From CAYRFQ01 sp964423615 (lineage in GTDB: Bacteria; Planctomycetota; Planctomycetia; Gemmatales; Gemmataceae): a stretch of DNA of 64,000 nt. Each line of letters opens with the position of its first letter. The stretch's first letter is position 1. The translations under genes were made by a program, and so were the position numbers. Under the pieces are notes generated by a model that saw nothing but the letters and a program-made list of their open reading frames with translations, had not been told where the DNA came from and did not search any database. Shown piece by piece: positions 50,615 to 60,791 of this stretch. The stretch is taken from contig CAYRFQ010000001.1 in the NCBI GenBank assembly GCA_964423615.1, positions 186,001 to 250,000 of the forward strand, in the 5' to 3' direction.

Positions 50615-52708
50615 TCACTTCTTTGCCAGAATTTCGTTAACCAATCCATCGGCTTGATAGATCGCCTTCAAGGCCTCGATGATGCCCTGTGAGTGAACCG
50701 AAACGGCCCGAGCTTGGACGTCGGTGAAGGCGAAGTCGAGGACAAGAGATTGGACGTTGCCGTCGAAGATCAATCCCACGACCTCCGCGTCACGGTTAAT
50801 GACCGGGCTACCGGAGTTGCCGCCGATAATGTCGGCCGTACAGACAAAGTTGTACGGGGTGCTCAGATCCAACTTGTCTTTTCGCTCGATCCAAATTTCG
50901 GGTAACTCGAAGGCTTCCGCGTTACCCTGTTTTTTGGCTCGTTCGTAAAGCCCTGCAAAGGTCGTTTGGAATGGAATGGTTTTTCCACTTTGTTCGTAAC
51001 CTTTGCACGTGCCGAACGCGAGACGCAAAGTAAACGTCGCATCGGGATAAGTGTCGGTTCCCTCGATGGCGAACTTCGCTTTGGCGATCATGTCGTAGGC
51101 TTGTCGTTTGGGTTCGTCGACCTTGGTCTCCCATTCCTTTCGGATCTTCCGAGAGGTCTTATCCACAAGCCGGGCCAGCTCTATCATCGGATCGTTACAA
51201 GCATCGACGGCCTTTTTTCCACCTTCGAAGAGTGTCTCACGAAGTTCCTTGGCTCCGAGTTTCGTCCCAGCAACGAGTTCTTCGGCACGCTCACGCGGAG
51301 ACTTTCCGGCGAGGATCTTCTTGACTAATTTCTTTTCTGGTCCGATTTGAACGGCCAACCACGTGAGCGAGTCGGTGAGCTTTGCGGCTTCGAAATCGGG
51401 ATAAATCGGAGTTTCGGCCAGAAGTTGGAATTTGAGTGATTCCTTACCAGCATCAGAATACTCGCGGAGTCGCTCGGCATTAGGTTTGGCAAATTCTTCA
51501 GAGGCACGCACAAGCGTTCTCGCGTATCCGAAGTAAGTCGTGTTGAAGGCCTGACCGCCTTCGAACAAGCCATAGGGGACGATCAATTTACGACGCACTT
51601 TTTGGACGTCCGCAATCGTCTTCCACGCCTTGAGTGTTTCTTTCAGTTCCGGCATTTTGCGAACGGCTGCCTTCAATGCATTTTCTTTGGCAACTTTGCG
51701 GGCCATGAAGGAAGGCGTCAGCAAACCTTGAAGGGCCCCTTTCCTGGCCTTGCGACCATTCGAGACCCCAAACAGGTAATCTTTCGCACGGCGTTTCTCT
51801 TCGGGGCCTCGGCCACTAAAGACCGAAGCCATCACTTCTAGTCGAAAGTATCGTTCGAGCAAAGACGGATAGCCTGTGTCACGAAGATATTTCAGTTCCG
51901 CCACGGTGTTGAGTCGACTAGTGCGTCCGGGATGTCCTGACACGAATACCAATTCATCCTTGCTCGGTCCGGCCTTGCTCCATTTGAGATAGTGACGGGC
52001 CTTGAGGGGCTGGCCGTCCTCATAGACGCGGAAGAAGGCGACGTCCAGACAGTACCTTGGATAACTAAAGTTGTCGGTATCACCTCCGAAGAAGGCGGCT
52101 TGTGTGTGGGGTGCGAATACCAACCGAACATCCGTGTACCGTTTGAACCGATAGAGGTGATACTGTCCGCCTTGGTACAACGTGACCACGTCACTACGCA
52201 ACCCGGTTTGCTTCAGAGATTCGGCTTCGACCTTGGCGATCATTCCTCGCCGTGCTGCGAATTTTTCTTCATCAGACATGCCAGGTTGAACGGCTCCCTT
52301 GACGCGCTCGGTCACGTCTTCAATACTCATCAGAACGTTCAGTTCCAGTCCTTTGGCCTTGAGTTCATCCTCTTGCTTGGCGGCGTAGTAGCCGACCTCG
52401 GCATAATTGTTTTCCGGAGTACTGAGTTTCTCCAACGCATCGAAGGCGACATGATGGTTTGTCATGACAAGGCCATTCGCCGAAACGAACGAACCCGAAC
52501 CGCCATTGTTAAACCGAACGGACGATTTTTGGACGTGTTCAAGCCACGGCTCCGTTGGCACGAAATCATACACTTCTTTTAGCTGCTTCTTGGGCAAGTT
52601 GTTGAACAGCCACATCCCTTCATCGGCAAACGTTTCCTCGGTGGACATGCTTACGACCAACCCCATAACGAAGAGACTACTTAACCAACACAAAGACCGG
52701 TAGATCAT
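50615..52708 (-). CDS. S46 family dipeptidyl peptidase (DPP7/DPP11-like)
   Basis: A 697-residue secreted serine peptidase with a signal peptide (1-28) followed by the DEGMW start typical of S46. The chymotrypsin-like active site shows His in MTNHHVAFDAL, Asp in FGGDTDNFSYPRYCLD and Ser in IGGNSGSPVINRDAEVVGLIFDGN. The long helical region between the Asp and Ser parts, about 300 residues, fits the domain that caps the N-terminal dipeptide site. These enzymes remove dipeptides from the N-terminus of peptides outside the cytoplasm. Whether it prefers acidic or hydrophobic residues depends on one S1 residue I cannot assign. It converges with the sulfatase gene, with a 14 bp hairpin between. Confidence 0.93.
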   Translation of the reverse strand: MIYRSLCWLSSLFVMGLVVSMSTEETFADEGMWLFNNLPKKQLKEVYDFVPTEPWLEHVQKSSVRFNNGGSGSFVSANGLVMTNHHVAFDALEKLSTPENNYAEVGYYAAKQEDELKAKGLELNVLMSIEDVTERVKGAVQPGMSDEEKFAARRGMIAKVEAESLKQTGLRSDVVTLYQGGQYHLYRFKRYTDVRLVFAPHTQAAFFGGDTDNFSYPRYCLDVAFFRVYEDGQPLKARHYLKWSKAGPSKDELVFVSGHPGRTSRLNTVAELKYLRDTGYPSLLERYFRLEVMASVFSGRGPEEKRRAKDYLFGVSNGRKARKGALQGLLTPSFMARKVAKENALKAAVRKMPELKETLKAWKTIADVQKVRRKLIVPYGLFEGGQAFNTTYFGYARTLVRASEEFAKPNAERLREYSDAGKESLKFQLLAETPIYPDFEAAKLTDSLTWLAVQIGPEKKLVKKILAGKSPRERAEELVAGTKLGAKELRETLFEGGKKAVDACNDPMIELARLVDKTSRKIRKEWETKVDEPKRQAYDMIAKAKFAIEGTDTYPDATFTLRLAFGTCKGYEQSGKTIPFQTTFAGLYERAKKQGNAEAFELPEIWIERKDKLDLSTPYNFVCTADIIGGNSGSPVINRDAEVVGLIFDGNVQSLVLDFAFTDVQARAVSVHSQGIIEALKAIYQADGLVNEILAKK

Positions 52709-52942
52709 CCTGGTTGACCCTTTCAGAACCTTAGTGCGAATTCGATATCACAAAAGTGACGTCGGTGTGTCATTCCTAGTACCTCGCAATGCGAGACTGG
52801 ATCTCAGGATACAAGATGTAAGCCAAGAAAGGAAATGGTAAGAGGTAGGGAACACGCAGGAGCAAGAATCGGTTTTTTCGCTCCTGTTGAATCCTTATCT
52901 TAGAGTCTTTGGATCAACAAGCTATTCCCGGTTTCCTGAGCC

Positions 52943-55900
52943 TTAGAAAGTAGTGTGTCCCGAAGAGGAGGTTCCAGTGGCCGTTTTCTTGGATACGGAA
53001 TCTTGACTCCTGCGAGAAGACAACCAGCCACGGATGGCGAGTGTGAGCAAAACGATTCGCCCAGAGACAGCACTGATGCCCAGGGCCACACCGAGAAAAC
53101 TCCAACCAAACAATTGAGCCCACAGAAATAGGAATCCGAGGAATTGTTCAGGCCAGCTCACACGTATCAGAAAGACGATGCCCGGGAGGAGTGACAGCAG
53201 CCACGCAGCGAGCAATGCCAAGACGAGCAGTTCGGTCCAGTAGAAACGGGCGCGAGTTTGCTCTTGGTTCGTCGGTTCGATCTCGACTGGAGGTAACTTT
53301 TCGTCCGACTCGACCGCCCAAACCAAAGGAGTTCCGTGCTGGAGAATCTCTGCCGAAGATGTCAAGGTCCCGAGCCTTCGAGGGTTTGCTTGTGCTCGTT
53401 TCCACAATCCTTCCCAATCAGGTTTCTTTCCCAACGCAACGTTGTCACGTTCGAGTTCGTCAAATTTCTCTCGCAACGCGTTGCGTCGCTTTTGTGAAAA
53501 CGCAGAGTCCTGCGACTTTCGACTCCGAAATTGCCCACGCTGCAGGTAATAAAAGAACGTGCGTTCGACGTGATCCAAAGTTCCAGCGATCGCTTCAGAG
53601 TTTTCGACGTTGTTCAGAAGTCGGACGACGAGGTCGTGTTGCAACTTGGCTTGAACGTAGTCGGCCTCGGCGGGTGAGAGCGGTTCGCTTTTTTCATCCG
53701 AGGGTTTCGACTTTAGTCGGTAGCCAACGGGTAGGTAGACTTCTCTCAGGATTGGAATAGTGGGCAAGTTTTTAAAGCGCAACTGTTCGCGTGAGGGTTT
53801 GGTCAACGATTCGGAGCGTGTCGGGAATTCCCAGCGCGTTATGAGCTGTTGGAAGTCTTGGGACTTAGTTAGGGTCAGTCGGTAGACATTCTTGCCGATG
53901 GAGCGTATGTTGACGGGTCGGTCATCCAACAACACCGCAAGGACTCTCGCTCGAGTTGGGAAGGCCACATCGATGTGCCCCTGCCGTGTCGCTCGAAGGG
54001 TGTAACGCCCTTCGTGTAACCATCCCTGATGATTTTTCAACCTCGCGCTTTGTGTGCCAGAGAGGAGTTCGACCGGAGAAGTCTTGGTGACTGATTTCGT
54101 TTGGAACTTCAATTGCCAATCGGCATTACCTGGTTCGACTCTCCAAAACCGTGCTGGGTTGGAGACCGCCACCGGACGAATCCAGGGTGGCAACTTGGCC
54201 GAATCGACAGATTTCAAGTTTTTTGTTTCCTCAGCGATGAAACCGTCACCACGTAACGCCACCCATTGTTGGACCAACTCATCACCGAGGAACCGGATTC
54301 TCGGTAACACCTTCTGCTCTTCGGAAAGAATCCCATTTAACTTGATTGTCAGTTGCCGAGTGTTCCCAGGCGTGATTTCCAGTGCCCAATGCTCAAGGTC
54401 ACGCTCAACTCGCTCCACATCGAATCGTTTGACCCACGGAGCCTCGAGCTGCAATTTTTCTTTCCCAGTCCAACCGTGTACTTCGAACCGAATCGTTTTC
54501 TTGCCCGGTCCCATTTGATACCGAATCTGAGTTTCGAAGCCCGCCACACCGTCACGATAAACGCCCTGCGTCAACACTTGGACTTCCGGACGGATTTGAA
54601 CTGGTTGGACCAGAAACTTGGCCGCGTAACCGGGAGAATTCGTGACATACGTTAATCCATTTTTATCTTCCTTGAGATGCAGATGTTGCATCCCGGGAAG
54701 AGGCCTTGCCCGAAGGCCCTTGACTGAGGAGATCGAAATCTCTGTTTCACACTGATTAGAAAAAATCCTTCGTCTAGGTCCTTGGGGTACAGCACCGGCC
54801 AGCGGAATAATCCGCGGTAAGACGAACAAACCACGACGCTTTTTCTGGGTGGGGGGATTCCAAGTTTGTATGCCCTTACCTTTTCGATTCGCTGCAATCC
54901 ACCCAGCGAGAGTAATCGTTCCGTCGTCCGTAATCGTTCGGTCCTTGGCCCCTTCCGAGAGCCAGAGTTGCAACCGAGAGGTTCGCCGCGAATTGTAGAC
55001 TGTCCAGTGCACTAACCCGGGACCGCTCACATCGGAAATGTTTAAATTTGGGGGTATTTTCCATTCCGCAACCATGGGGTGTGGTGCCCTTGGAATCTTC
55101 AGGTCAGCCGTCAATGCAAGGTGTTGGGGATGCAGATGCCATCGGATGGTTTGTTGATACCGTGGTTTTTCGGTGACATCAACGAGACGCAGGGACAACG
55201 GTTCTTCCGTTACAGAAGAATACTCGTAGGCAGAGGTCACCTTCTCTTTAATTAGTGAAACGAGCCGGTTCCAATCCTCCTTGAACTTTTCCCCTGAGAC
55301 TTGGGACAATTTGGGCCGAACCGGCTTTTTGAGTGTCAGAGATGGTCGCAAGGAAAATCCGAGATACCCCTTTCGACTTTTACACCCAAGAGGGACGGGA
55401 TGCTGCAAAGTCAAGACGTTCGCCTTCTCGACCACCCCAGGTAGAAGTTTGAGGTACAGCTGAAACTTCTGTGTGGTGGAGTTGTTTAAATGTATCCGCA
55501 AAATCTGTCCAGCATCGTTTCGGTTCCGTTTCAAAGGGATCAACTCCCAACTTCGGACGCGGAGGGGAATTTTCGAATCCCGATAATCGTCGATCTGGAT
55601 GTCGTGGACATGAACCCGAGCGGGAATTTTCATTTCGACGTGATCGGTATTTCCCGATTCGATGTCGTATTCCAAAATCCCTTCCAAAACCGGATTGCTG
55701 CTGGAGAGCCCTCTCCAAAAGTAACGCTCGGTGACATGAAGGACTGGATGTTTCGGCTCCGGGGCACGCCACAAGACCCGCACAGTGCTTGTCCCCGCAT
55801 CGTTTTCAGGGGCACCAAGGTCCACTCGAACCTGAGACCCCCTTTGGTTTTCACGCTCGTGGTTGCCGAGGGCATTGACTACCCGAAGGCCTGACAGCCC

Positions 55901-58900
55901 CTTGGACGCAAAGACCAACTGACTCTGTAAACAAGCGGGTATCTTCCAACGAAGTGTGCGAAGACCATTATTCGATTCGATTGGAACCGCGAAGGGAACC
56001 GTCACACTCACCACCTGGTGCTTCCACCCTTTGATGGGGACGAGGTATCCAGTTTGGTTTTGGCCGGGTTCTGGCTTGCTTGGCGAGACGTGGAGATGAG
56101 CAGGTTCACCTTGAAGTGTTGTTCCAGGCCCTAGCCGGATCTTTTGGAGGGGGAGCGATAGGATCGCGTTGTCTGTGAAACAGAATACGCGGTAGTTGGC
56201 TTCGAACCTTACCACATCGTCGTCGAGGGATTTCTGCTTGTAGATGGCTTGAAGAATGACCGCATCTTTTTCGAGAGGCAAGGCTTGAGGCCCTTCCAGC
56301 TGCTGTTCGATCCACTGCCATAGTTTTTGGGGAACCCATACCTGCTGCTTCTGTATTGGGGTCTTTTGGTCTCCAACGAGAAAGACAGTGTAAGTAGTAG
56401 CCAGTGGGCCCTCTTCCGCGGAAGAACCTGCAAACAAGTTACAGGCACAAAGGCCAGAGACCAAGCCACTTCCAAGTAGTAGCAACGCGGCAACGGCTGC
56501 ACGCCTCTTGGCGTTCGAGGGTGGTGTGGCTTTCTCAGTTTGTGGGTTTTGTTCCGGACGAGAAAAATAGAATCGACCGAAAGCCACAATCGTTCCGAGA
56601 AGCCCCGGAAACCAAATGACTTGCCAGAGGCTCGACGGGGTCCAGAGAGCGAGAACCAGGGCTGTGGCGAGCCAACTAACCGCGACCCGGAATCGCCAGA
56701 TGATTGAGGTTATCGAACAGACGATCCAAAGGACTCCACCCACAACAACCGAGAGGACCCAAGCCAGCGTCAGCGATTGCGAATCGATGACGACCGTCAA
56801 TGTGTCGTCGTCTCCAGCCCCTGGTATGGTCTCCCACTCGGTCCAACTTGTAGAGTCCGTCAAGCCTAGTTCGTCAAGAGAAGAGAGATGGTCCTCGGTT
56901 GAGAGGTCGGACTGTTCTGAGGAGGTCGCCGTTCCGTGAGCCCAGTCCATAACGTGGGCAAAGCGACCCGTAGTATCACGGCCAACACGGATCGCTTGTC
57001 GGACGGCTTGCTCCAGCAGACTACCGGGCACGAGTTTCTCTTCGAACAGCCCTTCTTGCGAGTCGGTCTTGTTCTCTTGTAGTCCAAATTGAAGACGGGT
57101 TGCCTTTGCGTTGAATGTATCCCCAGGAGCTTTCCACCGTTGAAGTTGACGCAGGGTTGTCAACAACACCCCGTGAGGACATGGAATGCCCACTAAGCCA
57201 AGTCGAGACAGGAACGATTCCTTCGAGTCCCCGGACTTCGAAGAAAAGGCTTTGGTAGCAGGGGTCAGCTTCGCCTTCTCCAAAGCCACAGTGTCGATCA
57301 CCAGGTCGATCCCTTGTTGTTGTTTGTCACCCCGGTCTTGGTTCTGGAAATCTCCCTGGACGGGAGCGAGTGGATGTCTTTTACAGCATCGAAGGAGCAC
57401 CTCCCCCAAACGCACACCCGGCGTCCGAAATTGCTTTTGAATTTCTCGATTCATTGTCAACAAGCCGGCGAGCTGCCGTTCTTGCCAAGTTTCAGGAAGC
57501 AGGTCCTTAGTCGGCGATGGAACCAAGAAGTCTCCACTTCGCCAAAATTGGGAGAGGAGTTGACCAGGAGAAGGATCAACGACCGAATTCAAGTCGGGGA
57601 GTTGTCGCACCCAGCTTCTGGCTAGAGGGGTATATCCAGAAGGAAGTCGCCAGGTCCTCCTGACGGAAAGGGGTCTGATGCCCACCGGAAAATTAGGGAG
57701 GGGCGCTTGGATTCGACGCCAACAACGCCAATAACTCAGTGCGTTCGACGGGGAGCTGTCTTCCTCGGAGTAGATCAAGTCGAACGTTTGAATATCAAGA
57801 CGCGTATCGACAGGCAACTTTATGGTCGTCCCGGCATCTGATTCGTCCTGGCCTAGGGCTGATATTGTGCGTCCGGCAACACGGGCCGAAAGGAGTTGCG
57901 TTCCTTTGGGTAGTGTCAGCGGAAAACTGGAATTCCGCCAGTCCCGCAGCACGAAACGAAAATGAAACAGCCGCGGTCCATGGGGTTGAATGTACGCCGT
58001 CAGGTGAGCCTTCAAGCACGTCTCCGATACGACAGCAGGTTCAGCCAGTTCTTTAAACCTCAAGGTAGCCTGGGTTAACCGCCGATTTGTGGACGAAAGC
58101 CGGTAGGAGAATAACGAGCAAGTCTCACCCAAAAGGAGTTGCTTGGGGTTTGGAAATTCCAATTGTTGATCCGACTTGCGTCGGGTTTTGGTGTTGATCA
58201 AAGAGACAACGGTACCAGTACCACGACCATTCGTAACGGACACTCGTCCCGATACGCTCGCCGCATCAACAAGGTCGAGAATGGGAATTTCAACAACTCG
58301 GGCATCACTTCCAGGTGATTGCAATTCCGATTTCGGTAGGCAACCCATTAACTGGATAGTTTGGGGTGTAACAATTGGATCATGGAATTGGACTTCCCAC
58401 CACTGATGAGGGCGCGTTCCGGACGTCATCGACGTCCCTACCGTCGCCAGACGTCCAAGGACTGACCTCGACGCCAGCAGAGACAGATACGATGGGGCTT
58501 CTTTCTCCGACAATCGACGGATGTTCTTAATGTTTGCACTTCGTTGGTCTCCGACACCTTGGCTGGAAAACTTTCCAGGGCCACGATTCTCCGAGTTCTC
58601 CCATTGCCAGACGTCCACAATTGGAGAAGTTGTCCGAAAACGAAACTTGCGTGTGGCTCCCACGATTGGTTCCAGCTCCATTTTGGCAACCAATTTCGTG
58701 TTTCGTTCCCCAATGATGATGTCACTCACACATTTGGCCTGGAACATGCCTCTTTGTGGCTGCAACTGGATTTTTCCGGTCAACGTTGCGGCTTTGTAGG
58801 CGTAGTAAAAATCGACTGGTTCCTGACCCCAAGGCCCCTGTTCTCTCAAATCAAGAGTTCCGAGTTTTGTCTGAGGCAGCTTTGTTTGCTTCGGTTCTGC

Positions 58901-60619
58901 TTTGTAAAACGAGTTCACAGAGATCGCGAATCGGCCGGAATAGGCCTTTACGGTCGTTGGTGGGATGTGAGGAACGACCTGAGGAAAGGATAGAAATATG
59001 GACTTGTTGGTGTTGACGTTTTTGAAGTTCGATCGAAACCCAAGTTTGACGGTCACAGGTCGATCGATTTCCTTCCGGAGTTGGAGCAGCAACAACTCTC
59101 CGTTGCCTTCGGCGATGGTGGCTTGGCTCTGGAGGAGTCCTTGGGGCAAGACCTCCACCGTCTCCAGTTGCCAAGGCCCTTGGGATTTTCCGGGCAAACG
59201 CACCGCGAGTTGGTGCATGGCTCCTTTGAGAGCATTGTACTTTAACTCGGAAGTCAGATAACTTTTACGAGGTTCAATCTTCCACCACGACCTTTGATCC
59301 ACCGACAGTTGAACTCGTTGGGGACGGAGTCTCGTCCGGGGCCGCGGGCCAGTCCTCTTTGTGTTCCGGAATACCATTCGGATGCCTTCTTCTGGCGGTC
59401 GCTCAATTGTGACAAGACGGAAGGCTCCGAACGACCAAGGGTCAGTTTCGACGTCTCTGTGAACCTCGATGGTCAACTCCTCTTCTTCGATCACGGCTTC
59501 CCGAAGCCGGACTGACGGACTCACCCAGGGGCCCGACGCAGTGACCGGACCCGAACAACGAATGTGCAGAGTGATCGTCGCGGGGGGACGTCGATTACAG
59601 AATTCGTTACCCAGATGGACAATGAGCTTGTCACGTTCATTGCCCTTGCCTCGAACGATTTCCCATCCCTTGAGGGTGCCTTGTTGGGCTGACACATCCA
59701 CAGGCGCTGCCGGGCCGGTCCATTCGAACTCGAGGTGACTCACAACATTGTGGTGAACTTGTACTGTCACATCGTAGTCGGCACGAACTTGCATTGGAGT
59801 AATCTTCTGGCGAGAACGTATCGAAGTCACCATCAGCGAGGGAATGGCGTCAGCCGCGTTACGTCGATAGATAGTGAAACTGACTCGTGTCATGTTGTCT
59901 CCAAAATGGAGCTGCCACAAGTTCGTCTTTCCCTCTCCGATCGGGGTCGGCCCAGAAAGATCAACCCCTGGTCCGGGCGACATAACGACGCAATCGGCCG
60001 GCAAAATCAAGTCCAGCGATGAGGCGGCACAGGCTGGGATCTGCATGGTATAGCGAAGAGCACCCTTGCGAGCTTCTCCCCTCAGCGACCAGTCAAAATA
60101 AGTATGGTAACGGTCATCGGGATTGAGTCCGCGTGGAAGAAACAAGGCGAAGGCATCGTCAGCGAACTGCCCAAGAATGGCAGGAGACCCGTCCGAGTGT
60201 TTCTTGGTCTGAATCGACACATTCTTCAACGCAAGTCCAAGTGAAGAAAGTCGAAGAAGGCCAGGGTGTTTGCCGGAGTATGCAATCGTCCAATCTCCGG
60301 TCCCTACGAGATCATTGCCTTCTAACTTGGCTCGGTATTGTGCCTTTAACAATCGGGGAGAGTTCGGTTTTTTTCGATGTCGCTCCAAGGCTCGTTGCAG
60401 CTTTTGCTCGAACTCTTGACGAGTACGTACCTGGAAGGCTTTGTTCCGTTGCAAATCTAGCGTGACTCGCTCTGGTGGAATGACCACTCTCCGAACGCGA
60501 AAAGGAGGAGTCGAGTCAGCGGAACCAGCAACACCATGCTCAGGCAACAAGAGAAGGGAGAGACAGAGGACAATGGTGAGAAGGGAGAGTGAAGACCAAC
60601 GCGCCGCCAGGTATTTCAT
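52943..60619 (-). CDS. Giant secreted/membrane protein with duplicated module
   Basis: A 2558-residue protein with an N-terminal signal peptide (about 5-32), a central membrane cluster at about 1276-1353 plus a helix near 1370-1390 (AAVAALLLLGSGLVSGLCAC), and C-terminal membrane helices near 2463-2530. The extracytoplasmic halves look alike: residues 75-250 (YRAKLEGNDLVGTGDWTIAY, later LRYTMQIPACAASSLDLIL) and 1440-1610 (YKQKSLDDDVVRFEANYRVF, later LRTLRWKIPACLQSQLVFA). All these parts are rich in beta strands. No enzyme motif is visible. The ATG at 60619 has GGAG nine bases before it. Planctomycete giant proteins of this kind are known, but their role is not. Confidence 0.85.
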   Translation of the reverse strand: MKYLAARWSSLSLLTIVLCLSLLLLPEHGVAGSADSTPPFRVRRVVIPPERVTLDLQRNKAFQVRTRQEFEQKLQRALERHRKKPNSPRLLKAQYRAKLEGNDLVGTGDWTIAYSGKHPGLLRLSSLGLALKNVSIQTKKHSDGSPAILGQFADDAFALFLPRGLNPDDRYHTYFDWSLRGEARKGALRYTMQIPACAASSLDLILPADCVVMSPGPGVDLSGPTPIGEGKTNLWQLHFGDNMTRVSFTIYRRNAADAIPSLMVTSIRSRQKITPMQVRADYDVTVQVHHNVVSHLEFEWTGPAAPVDVSAQQGTLKGWEIVRGKGNERDKLIVHLGNEFCNRRPPATITLHIRCSGPVTASGPWVSPSVRLREAVIEEEELTIEVHRDVETDPWSFGAFRLVTIERPPEEGIRMVFRNTKRTGPRPRTRLRPQRVQLSVDQRSWWKIEPRKSYLTSELKYNALKGAMHQLAVRLPGKSQGPWQLETVEVLPQGLLQSQATIAEGNGELLLLQLRKEIDRPVTVKLGFRSNFKNVNTNKSIFLSFPQVVPHIPPTTVKAYSGRFAISVNSFYKAEPKQTKLPQTKLGTLDLREQGPWGQEPVDFYYAYKAATLTGKIQLQPQRGMFQAKCVSDIIIGERNTKLVAKMELEPIVGATRKFRFRTTSPIVDVWQWENSENRGPGKFSSQGVGDQRSANIKNIRRLSEKEAPSYLSLLASRSVLGRLATVGTSMTSGTRPHQWWEVQFHDPIVTPQTIQLMGCLPKSELQSPGSDARVVEIPILDLVDAASVSGRVSVTNGRGTGTVVSLINTKTRRKSDQQLEFPNPKQLLLGETCSLFSYRLSSTNRRLTQATLRFKELAEPAVVSETCLKAHLTAYIQPHGPRLFHFRFVLRDWRNSSFPLTLPKGTQLLSARVAGRTISALGQDESDAGTTIKLPVDTRLDIQTFDLIYSEEDSSPSNALSYWRCWRRIQAPLPNFPVGIRPLSVRRTWRLPSGYTPLARSWVRQLPDLNSVVDPSPGQLLSQFWRSGDFLVPSPTKDLLPETWQERQLAGLLTMNREIQKQFRTPGVRLGEVLLRCCKRHPLAPVQGDFQNQDRGDKQQQGIDLVIDTVALEKAKLTPATKAFSSKSGDSKESFLSRLGLVGIPCPHGVLLTTLRQLQRWKAPGDTFNAKATRLQFGLQENKTDSQEGLFEEKLVPGSLLEQAVRQAIRVGRDTTGRFAHVMDWAHGTATSSEQSDLSTEDHLSSLDELGLTDSTSWTEWETIPGAGDDDTLTVVIDSQSLTLAWVLSVVVGGVLWIVCSITSIIWRFRVAVSWLATALVLALWTPSSLWQVIWFPGLLGTIVAFGRFYFSRPEQNPQTEKATPPSNAKRRAAVAALLLLGSGLVSGLCACNLFAGSSAEEGPLATTYTVFLVGDQKTPIQKQQVWVPQKLWQWIEQQLEGPQALPLEKDAVILQAIYKQKSLDDDVVRFEANYRVFCFTDNAILSLPLQKIRLGPGTTLQGEPAHLHVSPSKPEPGQNQTGYLVPIKGWKHQVVSVTVPFAVPIESNNGLRTLRWKIPACLQSQLVFASKGLSGLRVVNALGNHERENQRGSQVRVDLGAPENDAGTSTVRVLWRAPEPKHPVLHVTERYFWRGLSSSNPVLEGILEYDIESGNTDHVEMKIPARVHVHDIQIDDYRDSKIPLRVRSWELIPLKRNRNDAGQILRIHLNNSTTQKFQLYLKLLPGVVEKANVLTLQHPVPLGCKSRKGYLGFSLRPSLTLKKPVRPKLSQVSGEKFKEDWNRLVSLIKEKVTSAYEYSSVTEEPLSLRLVDVTEKPRYQQTIRWHLHPQHLALTADLKIPRAPHPMVAEWKIPPNLNISDVSGPGLVHWTVYNSRRTSRLQLWLSEGAKDRTITDDGTITLAGWIAANRKGKGIQTWNPPTQKKRRGLFVLPRIIPLAGAVPQGPRRRIFSNQCETEISISSVKGLRARPLPGMQHLHLKEDKNGLTYVTNSPGYAAKFLVQPVQIRPEVQVLTQGVYRDGVAGFETQIRYQMGPGKKTIRFEVHGWTGKEKLQLEAPWVKRFDVERVERDLEHWALEITPGNTRQLTIKLNGILSEEQKVLPRIRFLGDELVQQWVALRGDGFIAEETKNLKSVDSAKLPPWIRPVAVSNPARFWRVEPGNADWQLKFQTKSVTKTSPVELLSGTQSARLKNHQGWLHEGRYTLRATRQGHIDVAFPTRARVLAVLLDDRPVNIRSIGKNVYRLTLTKSQDFQQLITRWEFPTRSESLTKPSREQLRFKNLPTIPILREVYLPVGYRLKSKPSDEKSEPLSPAEADYVQAKLQHDLVVRLLNNVENSEAIAGTLDHVERTFFYYLQRGQFRSRKSQDSAFSQKRRNALREKFDELERDNVALGKKPDWEGLWKRAQANPRRLGTLTSSAEILQHGTPLVWAVESDEKLPPVEIEPTNQEQTRARFYWTELLVLALLAAWLLSLLPGIVFLIRVSWPEQFLGFLFLWAQLFGWSFLGVALGISAVSGRIVLLTLAIRGWLSSRRSQDSVSKKTATGTSSSGHTTF

Positions 60620-60791
60620 GATTCTACACTCCACCTTCTCCGGGACCTCTTCTCGCTTCGACGAAACTTGAGTATGTCATGCTGTGGGACAATTTATAGC
60701 GGGGACAACGCTCTCCACTAGGCTTTCGTCCATCTGAAAAAGCTATTGCTTTTCGATGGTGCCACTCTTTTGTTGCCATTTTACCTTTCTC